A DNA stretch of 8,288 bases from Alphaproteobacteria bacterium UBA1908 (lineage in GTDB: Bacteria; Pseudomonadota; Alphaproteobacteria; Caedimonadales; UBA1908): NCBI GenBank assembly GCA_002337525.1, contig DDGG01000013.1, positions 1-8,288 on the forward strand, in the 5' to 3' direction. Shown piece after piece: positions 1 through 6,722 of the stretch. The position numbers and the translations under genes are program-made. Below the pieces are notes generated by a model, which was not told the origin of the DNA, made no database searches, and was given only the letters and a program-made list of their open reading frames with translations. Numbering within the stretch: the stretch's first letter is position 1; each line of letters begins with the position of its first letter.

Positions 1-477
1 CAACGGGATCAGGCTGTGGCAGATAAGACGGCGGCAGAACAGCAACTTCAGGCGAAGCTAAAATCTTTTCAGGATCAGGCAAAACAAGCATTAGAACTTA
101 AGAAAAAGTTTCAAAACGCCTTAAAAGAAGCCAAGGTATCAATGGAAGCATCTGAGATGCGAATAAAAACGTTAACGGAAGCTTTAACCGAGTTAAGAAA
201 AAAGGAATTAGCGGCTAATATTAGTTTGAATAATTTGGAAAAATCTTTAAAGAAGGCCAAGACTCAAAAAGATGCTCAGCGCTTAGAAGACGATCTGACA
301 CGGGCCGAGAGCTATTCACAAGCTGCTGCTCAGGGACTTGTGAAAACATTAACGCCTCTTATGCCTAAGGCAAAAGAAACGTTGAAAGGTCTTGCATCCC
401 GGGCTCAGCGTCTTGAAAAAGCGCGTCATTTTTTAAAGTCGTTTCATACAAAAAGCCTTTCAAAAAAAGCGGGGTGA
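1..477 (+). CDS. Coiled-coil hypothetical protein, 5' end outside the window
   Basis: I do not recognise a family. The protein is almost entirely helical and charged, rich in Lys, Glu, Gln, Ala and Leu, with heptad-like spacing of leucines, so a long coiled coil is the best structural guess. It ends in a basic tail (SLSKKAG). A GTG at 16 could start it, but the frame is open back to base 1 (CAA CGG GAT CAG GCT), the upstream codons continue the same Gln/Ala/Asp-rich character, and no well-spaced ribosome binding site precedes the GTG. I therefore treat it as a 3' fragment of a longer gene. No signal peptide or membrane segment is visible in this part. A role as a cytoplasmic scaffold or as the C-terminal part of a larger protein is possible but not shown. 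It ends at TGA 475-477, and 285 bases separate it from the next gene. Confidence 0.65.
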   Translation, partial: QRDQAVADKTAAEQQLQAKLKSFQDQAKQALELKKKFQNALKEAKVSMEASEMRIKTLTEALTELRKKELAANISLNNLEKSLKKAKTQKDAQRLEDDLTRAESYSQAAAQGLVKTLTPLMPKAKETLKGLASRAQRLEKARHFLKSFHTKSLSKKAG

Positions 478-597
478 AACTCTTTTTATCCAGTTTAAAA
501 ATAAACAATGTGTATTTCGTACTCTACCTAAACAACCGAGTTAAGGGAGTCATGACGTACGTAATCACCAGAAGAATACTTCTATGAAACGCACCGG

Positions 598-634
598 GAA
601 TTTCCGATACAAAGAGGTAAATATCGGGATATTC
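598..634 (+). repeat. Imperfect inverted repeat / RNA hairpin
   Basis: The arm GAATTTCCGATA (598-609) pairs with TATCGGGATATTC (622-634) around a 12-base loop. The inner six pairs, CCGATA with TATCGG, are perfect. The outer part pairs with a wobble and a one-base bulge. No T-run follows, so it is not an obvious terminator of the upstream gene. It could be a leader or small-RNA structure, or an operator. Confidence 0.4.
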
Positions 635-661
635 AAGTGTATCTTGAGAAGAGAAGAGTTA

Positions 662-674
662 TAAACCGGGTTTA
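662..674. repeat. Palindrome TAAACC-g-GGTTTA
   Basis: A perfect 6-bp dyad around one central base lies 13 bases upstream of the -35-like element at 687. Its position and symmetry suit a repressor or activator site for the copper chaperone gene, but the sequence matches no regulator motif I can name. Confidence 0.3.
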
Positions 675-686
675 ATTTTGTGTGTT

Positions 687-714
687 TTGCTGATTAAGAC
701 CTTTTCGCTAGAAT
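687..714 (+). promoter_or_regulatory. Putative sigma-70 promoter of the copper chaperone gene
   Basis: TTGCTG (687-692) and TAGAAT (709-714) are separated by 16 bases. The -10 matches TATAAT at five of six positions; the -35 matches TTGACA only in its first three bases. Transcription would start near 721, giving a leader of about 40 bases before the ATG at 763. Confidence 0.4.
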
Positions 715-762
715 ATTTTTCTTGTAGGATAAGGCTGTCTTTTTTTTAAACCTGGAGTTTTT

Positions 763-1311
763 ATGAGGTTTTTATCTTTTTTTATTGGTGTATCAACACT
801 TTGTGCGTCTCTTTACGGTGTTCAGGCTCATTCTGTTTCCGGGAAGAAAGGGGATGAATTTCCCAAGTCTTTAAAACAGGAATCAGCAGATAATACTGTG
901 CTGGTGGAACGCTATTGGGCGCGCCCTGGTAAAAAAGGACAGAACACAGCTGTGTATATGACATTGAAAAGTTATGTCGAGGCAAATGCTTTGGTCAAAG
1001 CTTCTTCTCCTCTTTGTCGTGAAGTGCAGGTGCATTCAACCTTTGAAGAAGTTATTGAGGGGACGCCTGTTCAGAAAATGCGTGAAGTTGAAGCCATTGA
1101 CTTACCTAAAGGTCATGACGTTTTGCTTATGCCAGGAGGATTTCATATTATGTTGATAGGTCTTCATAAAGACCTATCGTCAGAAGGCTCTGAGACTGTT
1201 CCAGTCACGTTAACATTTAAAATGGGTCAAACGCTTGATTTGGCAGTTCCTGTGAGGAAAGATAAAAAGCCTTGCTCATGTTGTGAAGAGGCTGCTAAAA
1301 AGAAAGCCTAG
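763..1311 (+). CDS. Exported PCuAC-family copper chaperone
   Basis: The protein belongs to the PCuAC (DUF461) family, periplasmic copper chaperones that deliver Cu(I) to the CuA or CuB site of cytochrome oxidase (PcuC-type proteins). A Sec signal peptide covers residues 1-22, with likely cleavage VQA|HS. The domain runs from about 44 to 165: ERYWARP (49-55), AVYMTLKS (63-70), then the metal ligands H91, M106, H128 and M130. The M-X21-H-X-M part fits the family signature exactly. The first spacing, H91-X14-M106, is four residues longer than the usual X10. After the domain comes an unusual tail, KDKKPCSCCEEAAKKKA, with three cysteines (171, 173, 174) that could bind metal, which is inference. 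The ATG is set by GGAG at 754-757, five bases upstream. It has its own promoter, and no other copper or oxidase gene lies nearby in the window. The family call is firm; the exact partner is not. Confidence 0.88.
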   Translation: MRFLSFFIGVSTLCASLYGVQAHSVSGKKGDEFPKSLKQESADNTVLVERYWARPGKKGQNTAVYMTLKSYVEANALVKASSPLCREVQVHSTFEEVIEGTPVQKMREVEAIDLPKGHDVLLMPGGFHIMLIGLHKDLSSEGSETVPVTLTFKMGQTLDLAVPVRKDKKPCSCCEEAAKKKA

Positions 1312-1325
1312 GTTTTGCAAAAGAC

Positions 1326-1355
1326 TTGAGTATGGTCGGCTGAAGATAGTTTTAT
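1326..1355 (+). promoter_or_regulatory. Weak candidate promoter for dnaG-rpoD
   Basis: TTGAGT (1326-1331) and TTTTAT (1350-1355) lie 18 bases apart in the 92-base gap before dnaG; each matches four of six consensus bases. No clear terminator separates dnaG from the copper chaperone gene, so readthrough from upstream is also possible. Confidence 0.22.
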
Positions 1356-1403
1356 GCTCTTTTTGGCTCACTTTTTGAAGTCGTAACTCTCAGTGGAATA
1401 CGC

Positions 1404-3281
1404 ATGCGCTTTCCGGATCATTTTATTGATGATGTTAAATCCAGAGTAGTTCTCTCGGATATTATAGGTCGTCGTCATAAAATAGTGCGTTCTGGAAAGT
1501 CACTGAAAATCTGTTGTCCTTTTCATCATGAAAAGACGCCTTCGTGTTATCTTTATGATGGGGATGGACACTATCATTGCTTTGGTTGTGGCGCGCATGG
1601 TGATGTGATTCAATACTTGATGACACAGGAAAATTTTTCCTTTCACGACAGTATTTCCTACCTTGCTAAAGAGTACGGCCTTGCTTTACCTGAAGTTGAG
1701 AAAAAAACGCCAGAAAGTGAAAAAGAACTTTCTCGAAGAGAGTCTCTTTTTCATTTAATGGAAGAGGTCACAAAGTGGTTTGAAGGGCAATTGCGTCATG
1801 CTAGAGGAAAGGGAGCGCTTCAATATTTGGAAGATCGCTCTTTTGACGTTGCTACCCTGGTGAAATTCAGAATTGGTTACGCTCCACCGGGGAATATTTT
1901 GATTCGGGAGTTTCACCGCACACGGGGGGTGCCTCTTAAGGATCTTGAAGAGGTAGGACTGGTTGCCAGCAATGAAGAAAGGGCTGAACCTTACGATCGT
2001 TTTAGGGATCGCATTATTTTTCCAATTATGAATAAAAAATCTCAAATCATAGGTTTTGGAGGGCGTCGATTGGGATCAGATAAGGGACCCAAATATTTGA
2101 ATTCTCCTGAAACAAGACTTTTTCATAAGGGGGCGGAGCTTTATGGTCTGCATCTTGCTGCGAAGTCAAAAGACCGGGGGAAGCCTGTTATTGTTTGCGA
2201 GGGGTATACAGATGTGATGAGCCTTTATCAAGCCGGCTATGAGCGTGTTGTTGCTCCTTTGGGGACAGCTATTACATCGACTCAAATATCTCTTTTATGG
2301 CGTTTGTCAAAAACGCCAGTTCTTTGTTTCGATGGAGATATTGCTGGTGTTAAAGCTGCTCAACGTGCTGCAGAGACATCTTTGCCGATCCTGACAGCAG
2401 AAAAGACACTGCAGTTCCTTTCCTTGCCAGAAGGAGAAGATCCGGCAAGCCTTATTAACAAAGGAGGGCGCTCTCATTTTCACAAACTTTTGGAAACAAA
2501 AGGAAAGCCGACTGTGTCTGTTCTTTGGCAATCCTGTCTTCCCGAGAGTCCCCCAAAAACACCGGAAGAACGCGCAAAAATAAAGAAGAAAATATCGGCG
2601 CTGTGTTCGCAAATTAAAGATTCTGATTTAAAGGATTCCTATTATGCAGCGTTGCAAGAGTTTTACCAATCTTATCTGAAGAGGCGCCTTTCTTATCATA
2701 GCGAGACATCAAAGCAGGCATCCTGGCAGAAAAATAAATGGCAAGGGAAATTTGAAACTCCTGATGTGCACTCCCTTCCTGTTGAGCGTCCAGAGCTTAA
2801 TGCTGCTTATATGAGAGAGGCAATTTTGCTTTATACACTTCTCAATTTTCCAGCTTTAATTCAAGAGTATGAAGAAGAAATAGCCCATTTTCAAACCAGT
2901 TCTGCCTCTCTTCAAAAACTTAAGGCTTGTCTACTGGAAATGATTAATGACTATCCAGACCTTGACAGAAATACTTTAAAGGCCCATCTGTACGAAAGAC
3001 AGTTTAAAAATATTGTAGATGAACTTCAGGGAGGCAATATCTGTATTCATGCTTCCTTTGCCCGTTCTGACAAGGACTTATCAGAGGTACGACCTCTTTT
3101 TGAAGAGTATTTAAAAGCAGATTGTACACACCGCCCTGCTTTTGATGATATGAAGAATCAGGCAGAAATTTTTGCGACCAAAATGTCTGTCGATCAATGG
3201 GACAGAATTAAATATAGAAGAGAGTTAATAGCATCAAACTTGTCTGAAGCTGAGAACAGGGCAAGAGATCAAGAAAAGTAA
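1404..3281 (+). CDS. dnaG: DNA primase DnaG
   Basis: DnaG makes the short RNA primers that DNA polymerase III extends at the replication fork, working with the replicative helicase DnaB. The 625-residue length is normal. The N-terminal CHC2 zinc domain is intact, with ligands C38, H41, C59 and C62 in the blocks CCPFHHEKTPS and YHCFGCGAHGD. The catalytic core has RFRDRIIFPI (199-208) and KYLNSPET (230-237). The TOPRIM fold follows, with the catalytic glutamate E266 in CEGYTDVM and the metal-binding pair D310/D312 in FDGDIAG. The region from about 380 to 625, where the helicase-binding domain sits, is divergent, as is usual. The start MRFP matches the usual beginning of alphaproteobacterial primases; only a weak Shine-Dalgarno (TGGA, 1394-1397) precedes it. 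rpoD follows 21 bases after the stop, so the two are very likely co-transcribed. Confidence 0.97.
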   Translation: MRFPDHFIDDVKSRVVLSDIIGRRHKIVRSGKSLKICCPFHHEKTPSCYLYDGDGHYHCFGCGAHGDVIQYLMTQENFSFHDSISYLAKEYGLALPEVEKKTPESEKELSRRESLFHLMEEVTKWFEGQLRHARGKGALQYLEDRSFDVATLVKFRIGYAPPGNILIREFHRTRGVPLKDLEEVGLVASNEERAEPYDRFRDRIIFPIMNKKSQIIGFGGRRLGSDKGPKYLNSPETRLFHKGAELYGLHLAAKSKDRGKPVIVCEGYTDVMSLYQAGYERVVAPLGTAITSTQISLLWRLSKTPVLCFDGDIAGVKAAQRAAETSLPILTAEKTLQFLSLPEGEDPASLINKGGRSHFHKLLETKGKPTVSVLWQSCLPESPPKTPEERAKIKKKISALCSQIKDSDLKDSYYAALQEFYQSYLKRRLSYHSETSKQASWQKNKWQGKFETPDVHSLPVERPELNAAYMREAILLYTLLNFPALIQEYEEEIAHFQTSSASLQKLKACLLEMINDYPDLDRNTLKAHLYERQFKNIVDELQGGNICIHASFARSDKDLSEVRPLFEEYLKADCTHRPAFDDMKNQAEIFATKMSVDQWDRIKYRRELIASNLSEAENRARDQEK

Positions 3282-3302
3282 GAGTGAGAAAGGATTTAAG
3301 GG

Positions 3303-5339
3303 GTGTCTGAAACAGTAAAGAAACCTTCCAAGCAAACAGAGCTTGAAAAACCAGTCAAAAAGGCAGATTTGAAAGAATCCCTCAAGTTATTAATATCGAC
3401 GGGTAAGGAACGAGGGCACCTTACCTACGATGAAATTAATAAGGCTTTGCCCGAGAACCAGCTTTCTTCAGAGCAAATTGAAGACGCGATGTCTGCAATC
3501 AGCGAGATGGGTATCGACATTGTTGATGCAGATGAAGAGGGAGAGGAAAGCAATGAAACGGGAGAGGCGACCGAGGGTGCCCTGGAGGGAGATGATGAAG
3601 ATGCTTCCGGAAACCTGAAAGATGATGATGCGAGTGGACGCACAGATGACCCGGTACGTATGTATTTGCGTGAGATGGGACGTGTAGAGCTTCTCTCTCG
3701 TGAGGGTGAAATCAAGATTGCAAAGCGGATTGAAGAAGGTCGTTTTGCAATGATTGATGCGATTTGCGAAAGTCCTCTTACAATCCGTGCCATTGTTGAT
3801 TGGAGAGATCAGATTTTAGAAGAACGCCTTCTGTTGCGAGATGTTGTCGATCTTGAAGATATGAACGCCGTCGCTATGGATGAAGAGGGCGAGGAGGTTA
3901 TTGAAGGCGAAGAGGGTGTCGCGCTTCCCATGCCGGAAGCTCCTAAACTTCCTGAAAAATCTTCCGAAGAGGATCAGGAAATAAAAAATGCCAAGTCATC
4001 TGATGATAAAGAATCTGCTTCAGAGAGTGAAGATTCAGAGGAGGAAAGAGATGAGGATGAAGATGATGGTTCTCAGTCTCTTGCCATGCTGGAAGAACAG
4101 CTCAAGCCTCAGATTCTTGAAACATTTGATCTGATTGCAGAAACTTATGAGAAATACCATGCAGTTCAGGTGGAACGCCTTAATCTCGCTCAGGAAGGAA
4201 AAACTCCTTCTGAAGAAAATAACAAGATCTTTAAATCTCTTAAGGAGTCTCTTGTGACTTTAATGAGTAGCGTTCGTTTGAATAGCTATCGTATCGATCA
4301 GTTAGTAGAAGAGCTCTATAACCATAATCGAAAGCTGATGGGGCTTGAGGGTAAAATGCTTCGTCTTGCTCTGGATACTGGTATAAAGCGTGAAAACTTC
4401 CTGAAAGAATACCAGGGATCAGAGTTGGACCCTGAATGGATGGACCGTATGTCTTCTTTTTCCGGGAAGGGCTGGAATACTTTGCTTGAAAAGCATGGCG
4501 CCGAACTGATTTCTATTCGTGAGAAAATTGGTGAAATTTCTGTTGAGTCGGGTTTAAATATTCCGGAATTCCGCCGGATTGTCTCTGCGGTTCAAAAAGG
4601 AGGCCGAAAGTCAGCCCGGGCAAAAAAAGAAATGATCGAAGCTAACCTGCGCCTGGTAATTTCAATTGCCAAGAAGTACACAAACCGGGGTTTGCAGTTC
4701 CTTGATCTTATTCAGGAAGGCAATATTGGTCTTATGAAAGCGGTTGATAAATTTGAATACCGTCGTGGCTATAAGTTTTCAACCTATGCAACCTGGTGGA
4801 TTCGTCAGGCTATTACTCGGTCAATTGCAGATCAGGCCCGCACAATTCGTATCCCTGTTCACATGATTGAAACGATTAATAAATTGGTACGAACATCTCG
4901 TCAGATGCTTCACGAAATTGGCCGTGAGCCAACGCCTGAAGAACTCTCTAAAAAACTCATGATGCCAATCGACAAGGTGCGCAAGGTCATGAAAATTGCC
5001 AAAGAACCCATTAGTCTAGAAACTCCGATAGGCGATGAAGAAGACGGGTCTTTGGGAGATTTTATCGAGGATCCTAATGCCGTTCAACCACTGGAAGCTG
5101 CGGTTAATTCGAATTTGCGCGAGACGACTACACGGGTTCTGGCCAGTTTAACAGCCCGCGAGGAGAGAGTGCTTCGTATGCGTTTTGGGATTGGAATGAA
5201 CACGGATCACACTTTGGAAGAAGTGGGGCAACAGTTTTCTGTGACGCGGGAACGTATCCGTCAGATTGAAGCAAAGGCGCTGCGTAAACTCAAGCACCCA
5301 AGCCGTTCACGAAAATTAAGAAGCTTTTTAGACAATTAA
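3303..5339 (+). CDS. rpoD: Housekeeping RNA polymerase sigma factor RpoD (sigma-70)
   Basis: RpoD directs RNA polymerase to the promoters of most growth genes. All regions of a primary sigma factor are present in 678 residues: region 1.1 (about 20-76, with HLTYDEINKALP), region 1.2 (DDPVRMYLREMG, 115-126), a non-conserved region (about 150-440), region 2 (445-515, including GLQFLDLIQEGNIGLMKAV for core binding and YATWWIRQAITRSI for the -10 element), region 3 (about 518-590) and region 4 with the -35-binding helix-turn-helix (TLEEVGQQFSVTRERIRQIE, 637-656). The C-terminus SRKLRSFLDN is typical. Long acidic, low-complexity stretches lie at 77-112 and 187-258. The start is GTG at 3303, chosen because AAAGGA (3289-3294) sits eight bases before it and because region 1.1 needs this N-terminus. 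It is the last gene of the dnaG-rpoD unit; a strong hairpin follows the stop. Confidence 0.98.
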   Translation: MSETVKKPSKQTELEKPVKKADLKESLKLLISTGKERGHLTYDEINKALPENQLSSEQIEDAMSAISEMGIDIVDADEEGEESNETGEATEGALEGDDEDASGNLKDDDASGRTDDPVRMYLREMGRVELLSREGEIKIAKRIEEGRFAMIDAICESPLTIRAIVDWRDQILEERLLLRDVVDLEDMNAVAMDEEGEEVIEGEEGVALPMPEAPKLPEKSSEEDQEIKNAKSSDDKESASESEDSEEERDEDEDDGSQSLAMLEEQLKPQILETFDLIAETYEKYHAVQVERLNLAQEGKTPSEENNKIFKSLKESLVTLMSSVRLNSYRIDQLVEELYNHNRKLMGLEGKMLRLALDTGIKRENFLKEYQGSELDPEWMDRMSSFSGKGWNTLLEKHGAELISIREKIGEISVESGLNIPEFRRIVSAVQKGGRKSARAKKEMIEANLRLVISIAKKYTNRGLQFLDLIQEGNIGLMKAVDKFEYRRGYKFSTYATWWIRQAITRSIADQARTIRIPVHMIETINKLVRTSRQMLHEIGREPTPEELSKKLMMPIDKVRKVMKIAKEPISLETPIGDEEDGSLGDFIEDPNAVQPLEAAVNSNLRETTTRVLASLTAREERVLRMRFGIGMNTDHTLEEVGQQFSVTRERIRQIEAKALRKLKHPSRSRKLRSFLDN

Positions 5340-5348
5340 CCTTTCTTA

Positions 5349-5385
5349 ATGAAAAGCCATGGGGGATGACCTCGTGGCTTTTCAT
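5349..5385 (+). terminator. Hairpin terminator after rpoD
   Basis: ATGAAAAGCCA (5349-5359) pairs perfectly with TGGCTTTTCAT (5375-5385). The stem continues inward for about five more pairs, including two G-U wobbles, leaving a five-base loop (5365-5369). It begins nine bases after the rpoD stop. What follows is pyrimidine-rich (CTCCTTCCT) rather than a clean T-run; a T6 run appears only at 5405-5410. It therefore could also act as an mRNA-stabilising end. Its place between two unrelated units supports termination. Confidence 0.7.
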
Positions 5386-5563
5386 CTCCTTCCTAAAGAA
5401 TATATTTTTTCGAATAAAACAAGTCACTTAAGTCTTCTCTTTGTTTTCATTGATTGACCATTTGATAATTTTTTGATACTTAATGATAGAGTCATTTATT
5501 TTCATTTTCTATTGGAATGTATTGTGATTCTTATAACTGGGGAATTGTTATCAGGGATGCATG

Positions 5564-5576
5564 AAAGGAAAAGATA
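5564..5576 (+). promoter_or_regulatory. Ribosome binding site followed by ATA in place of a start codon
   Basis: AAAGGA (5564-5569) is followed four bases later by ATA (5574-5576), then AAG AAA GTT TGT. Read as ATG, this gives MKKVCTVYLALQLYMSAAFA, a textbook Sec signal peptide with cleavage before SDF, in frame with the gene that follows. The position suggests an ATG changed to ATA. An ATG at 5561 exists but is in a different frame and reaches a stop after 44 codons. Confidence 0.45.
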
Positions 5577-5597
5577 AAGAAAGTTTGTACTGTCTAT

Positions 5598-6071
5598 TTG
5601 GCCTTGCAGCTTTATATGTCAGCAGCGTTTGCCAGCGACTTTTTATTAGAGGAAGCTCAAAGGTTATGCTCGGGGCCGTATTTGTGCCACTATGATTCTG
5701 ATACAAATACATGGGCTCGATTTTATGGTCCTGAAGCGCTTGACTCCAGTTCAGAGGGATCTTCCTGGAATGCTCCTGTTATTGTTGGTCTTGTTCTTTC
5801 TGTGGCGATTCCTTTTACCAGTATTATGGTCACTCGTTGTCTGGACTGGGCGGCATTTTCCTGTGAGGGCTGTTTTGGCTGGATGCAGGATACAGGACGA
5901 CAAAGACAAACAAATGCCATAGTGGCTGCGATCAACAATTTCGATGGCGGAATAGCCGTTAAATCCTCTAACAGGGACTCTTGTGATCAGGAAAGGCGTT
6001 ATTCAGACCTTCGGGAACAAGAGTCTTTATCTGAGGAAGAAAGGAAGCAGGGGAGAGAGAGCTTTAGATGA
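5598..6071 (+). CDS. Single-pass membrane protein of unknown function, probably damaged
   Basis: I do not recognise a family. As it stands the frame can start at TTG 5598 or ATG 5616 and ends at TGA 6069-6071. Neither start has a good ribosome binding site, and both cut into an evident signal peptide whose natural beginning is the ATA at 5574. Read from there, the order is: signal peptide (about 20 residues), an exported stretch of roughly 55 residues with a Cys pair (CSGPYLC), a transmembrane helix (PVIVGLVLSVAIPFTSIMV), a short Cys-rich part (CLDWAAFSCEGCF), and a charged tail (about 110 residues in all after the helix, in which DLREQESLSEEERKQG is prominent). The tail stops abruptly, while a coding-like continuation lies in the +1 frame to 6156. 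Loss of the start codon and a one-base insertion point to a recently inactivated gene, or to two sequencing errors. With both repaired it would be about 190 residues. The repaired stop is 29 bases from the next gene, suggesting one transcript. Confidence 0.5.
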   Translation: MALQLYMSAAFASDFLLEEAQRLCSGPYLCHYDSDTNTWARFYGPEALDSSSEGSSWNAPVIVGLVLSVAIPFTSIMVTRCLDWAAFSCEGCFGWMQDTGRQRQTNAIVAAINNFDGGIAVKSSNRDSCDQERRYSDLREQESLSEEERKQGRESFR

Positions 6072-6156
6072 AGCTTTAGACCTTGCAATTTGTACTAGCC
6101 CCGATAGTGATCTTGAAGAGGGGTTTGATAATAATTGTGATAAAAAAGTTCAGTAA
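6054..6156 (+). pseudogene. Out-of-frame C-terminal tail of the preceding membrane protein
   Basis: Removing one G from the GGGG run at 6050-6053 turns KQGRESFR-stop into KQGERALDEALDLAICT and onward through SPDSDLEEGFDNNCDKKVQ to a TAA at 6154-6156. The extra 30-odd residues are acidic and helix-like and end 29 bases before the next gene, closing the gap to an operon-like distance. The frame has no start codon with a ribosome binding site of its own. A programmed shift is less likely, because the change is +1 and no classic slippery heptamer is present. Confidence 0.45.
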
Positions 6157-6185
6157 TTATGATGAACTATTAGAGGGATTCAAGT

Positions 6186-6722
6186 ATGAAAAAGTTTGTT
6201 GTCTTTATTGTGGGTTTTATATCCATGATAGCTCATAACTCTTTAGCCTCTTGTGAAATAGGAGGAGAGATAATTGATTGGAAAGGGCTTCGAAATCGAA
6301 GGGGTGGTATTGTAACTGAACAACATCGTTTGGTTCCTGCCGTAGCTGCTAATCAAATAAAACATCAAGCCGTTTATCAACTTCAGGCAGAATTGGATGT
6401 TGATAAAATTCTTTCAAAAATGGGAAACGGAATTTCAGAACTTTATGCGAATCAAGACGATGCAATTATTGATCATTTGATAACTTTATTGAAAAAAGGT
6501 GATTTAGACGGACAAATTTTTCTCGCAAAGCTTTTGGATGGAAGTTGGAGTAAAACTTATCTCTCCTACGTGCGTGCTATTAAATGCTATTTGGCTGTAT
6601 TGAAAAATCCTCACTTGGAGGAAAGGTCTCTGTATCACAGGGAAGCTCTGGCGGGTTTGGAAAGGGCACGCAGGAAATGCGAGGAAGAAAGCCAAAAGAA
6701 GGCAACGGTTGCCAGAAGGTAA
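6186..6722 (+). CDS. Putative lipoprotein of unknown function
   Basis: No family is recognised. The N-terminus is an export signal: MKK, a hydrophobic core (FVVFIVGFISMIA), then LASC at residues 20-23, which fits a lipobox, so C23 would be lipidated and the protein anchored in a membrane facing the periplasm. Cleavage by ordinary signal peptidase after SLA is the alternative. The mature part is mostly helical. Residues about 100-165 (GDLDGQIFLAKLLDG, then SYVRAIKCYLAVL and EALAGLERARRKCEE) recall a degenerate Sel1/TPR-like repeat, which would be a protein-interaction module; this is weak. The C-terminus is strongly basic and charged. AGAGGG at 6172-6177 supplies the ribosome binding site, with the ATG eight bases further on. 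The gene lies directly after the damaged membrane-protein gene and probably shared its transcript. The frame could continue 17 sense codons past the TAA. Confidence 0.7.
   Translation: MKKFVVFIVGFISMIAHNSLASCEIGGEIIDWKGLRNRRGGIVTEQHRLVPAVAANQIKHQAVYQLQAELDVDKILSKMGNGISELYANQDDAIIDHLITLLKKGDLDGQIFLAKLLDGSWSKTYLSYVRAIKCYLAVLKNPHLEERSLYHREALAGLERARRKCEEESQKKATVARR

Larger units (their letters stand above)
478..762 (+). other. Non-coding stretch with several small inverted repeats
   Basis: No gene of normal size is visible on either strand. The stretch holds a 5-bp hairpin (AGAAG/CTTCT, 570-583), a longer imperfect hairpin (598-634), a short palindrome (662-674) and the promoter of the next gene (687-714). 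Two tiny reading frames overlap by ATGA: 552-587 (11 codons, preceded by AAGGGAG only two bases away) and 584-664 (26 codons). Their products resemble nothing I know, and I do not call them genes. Confidence 0.5.

Noticed and set aside
584..664. 26-codon open frame in the leader region
   Set aside because: Too short, no well-spaced ribosome binding site, and a composition without any recognisable signal. Kept only as part of the leader observation.
1313..1322. TTTTGCAAAA palindrome just after the copper chaperone stop
   Set aside because: Ten AT-rich bases with no loop or T-run; not enough for a terminator or operator call.
3425..3793. 122-codon reading frame on the minus strand inside rpoD
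   Set aside because: It mirrors the acidic, codon-biased 5' part of rpoD; the product is Ser/Arg-rich low complexity, with no ribosome binding site or family resemblance.
5561..5695. ATG at 5561 as the true start of the membrane-protein gene
   Set aside because: Its frame differs from the main one and stops after 44 codons. The upstream bases do not supply a good ribosome binding site, while AAAGGA lies inside the frame and points to 5574.
5692..5922. 76-codon + strand frame with a strong Leu/Val-rich hydrophobic stretch
   Set aside because: It lies in another frame over the transmembrane segment of the membrane-protein gene. The hydrophobicity comes from T-rich codons read out of phase, and there is no ribosome binding site.
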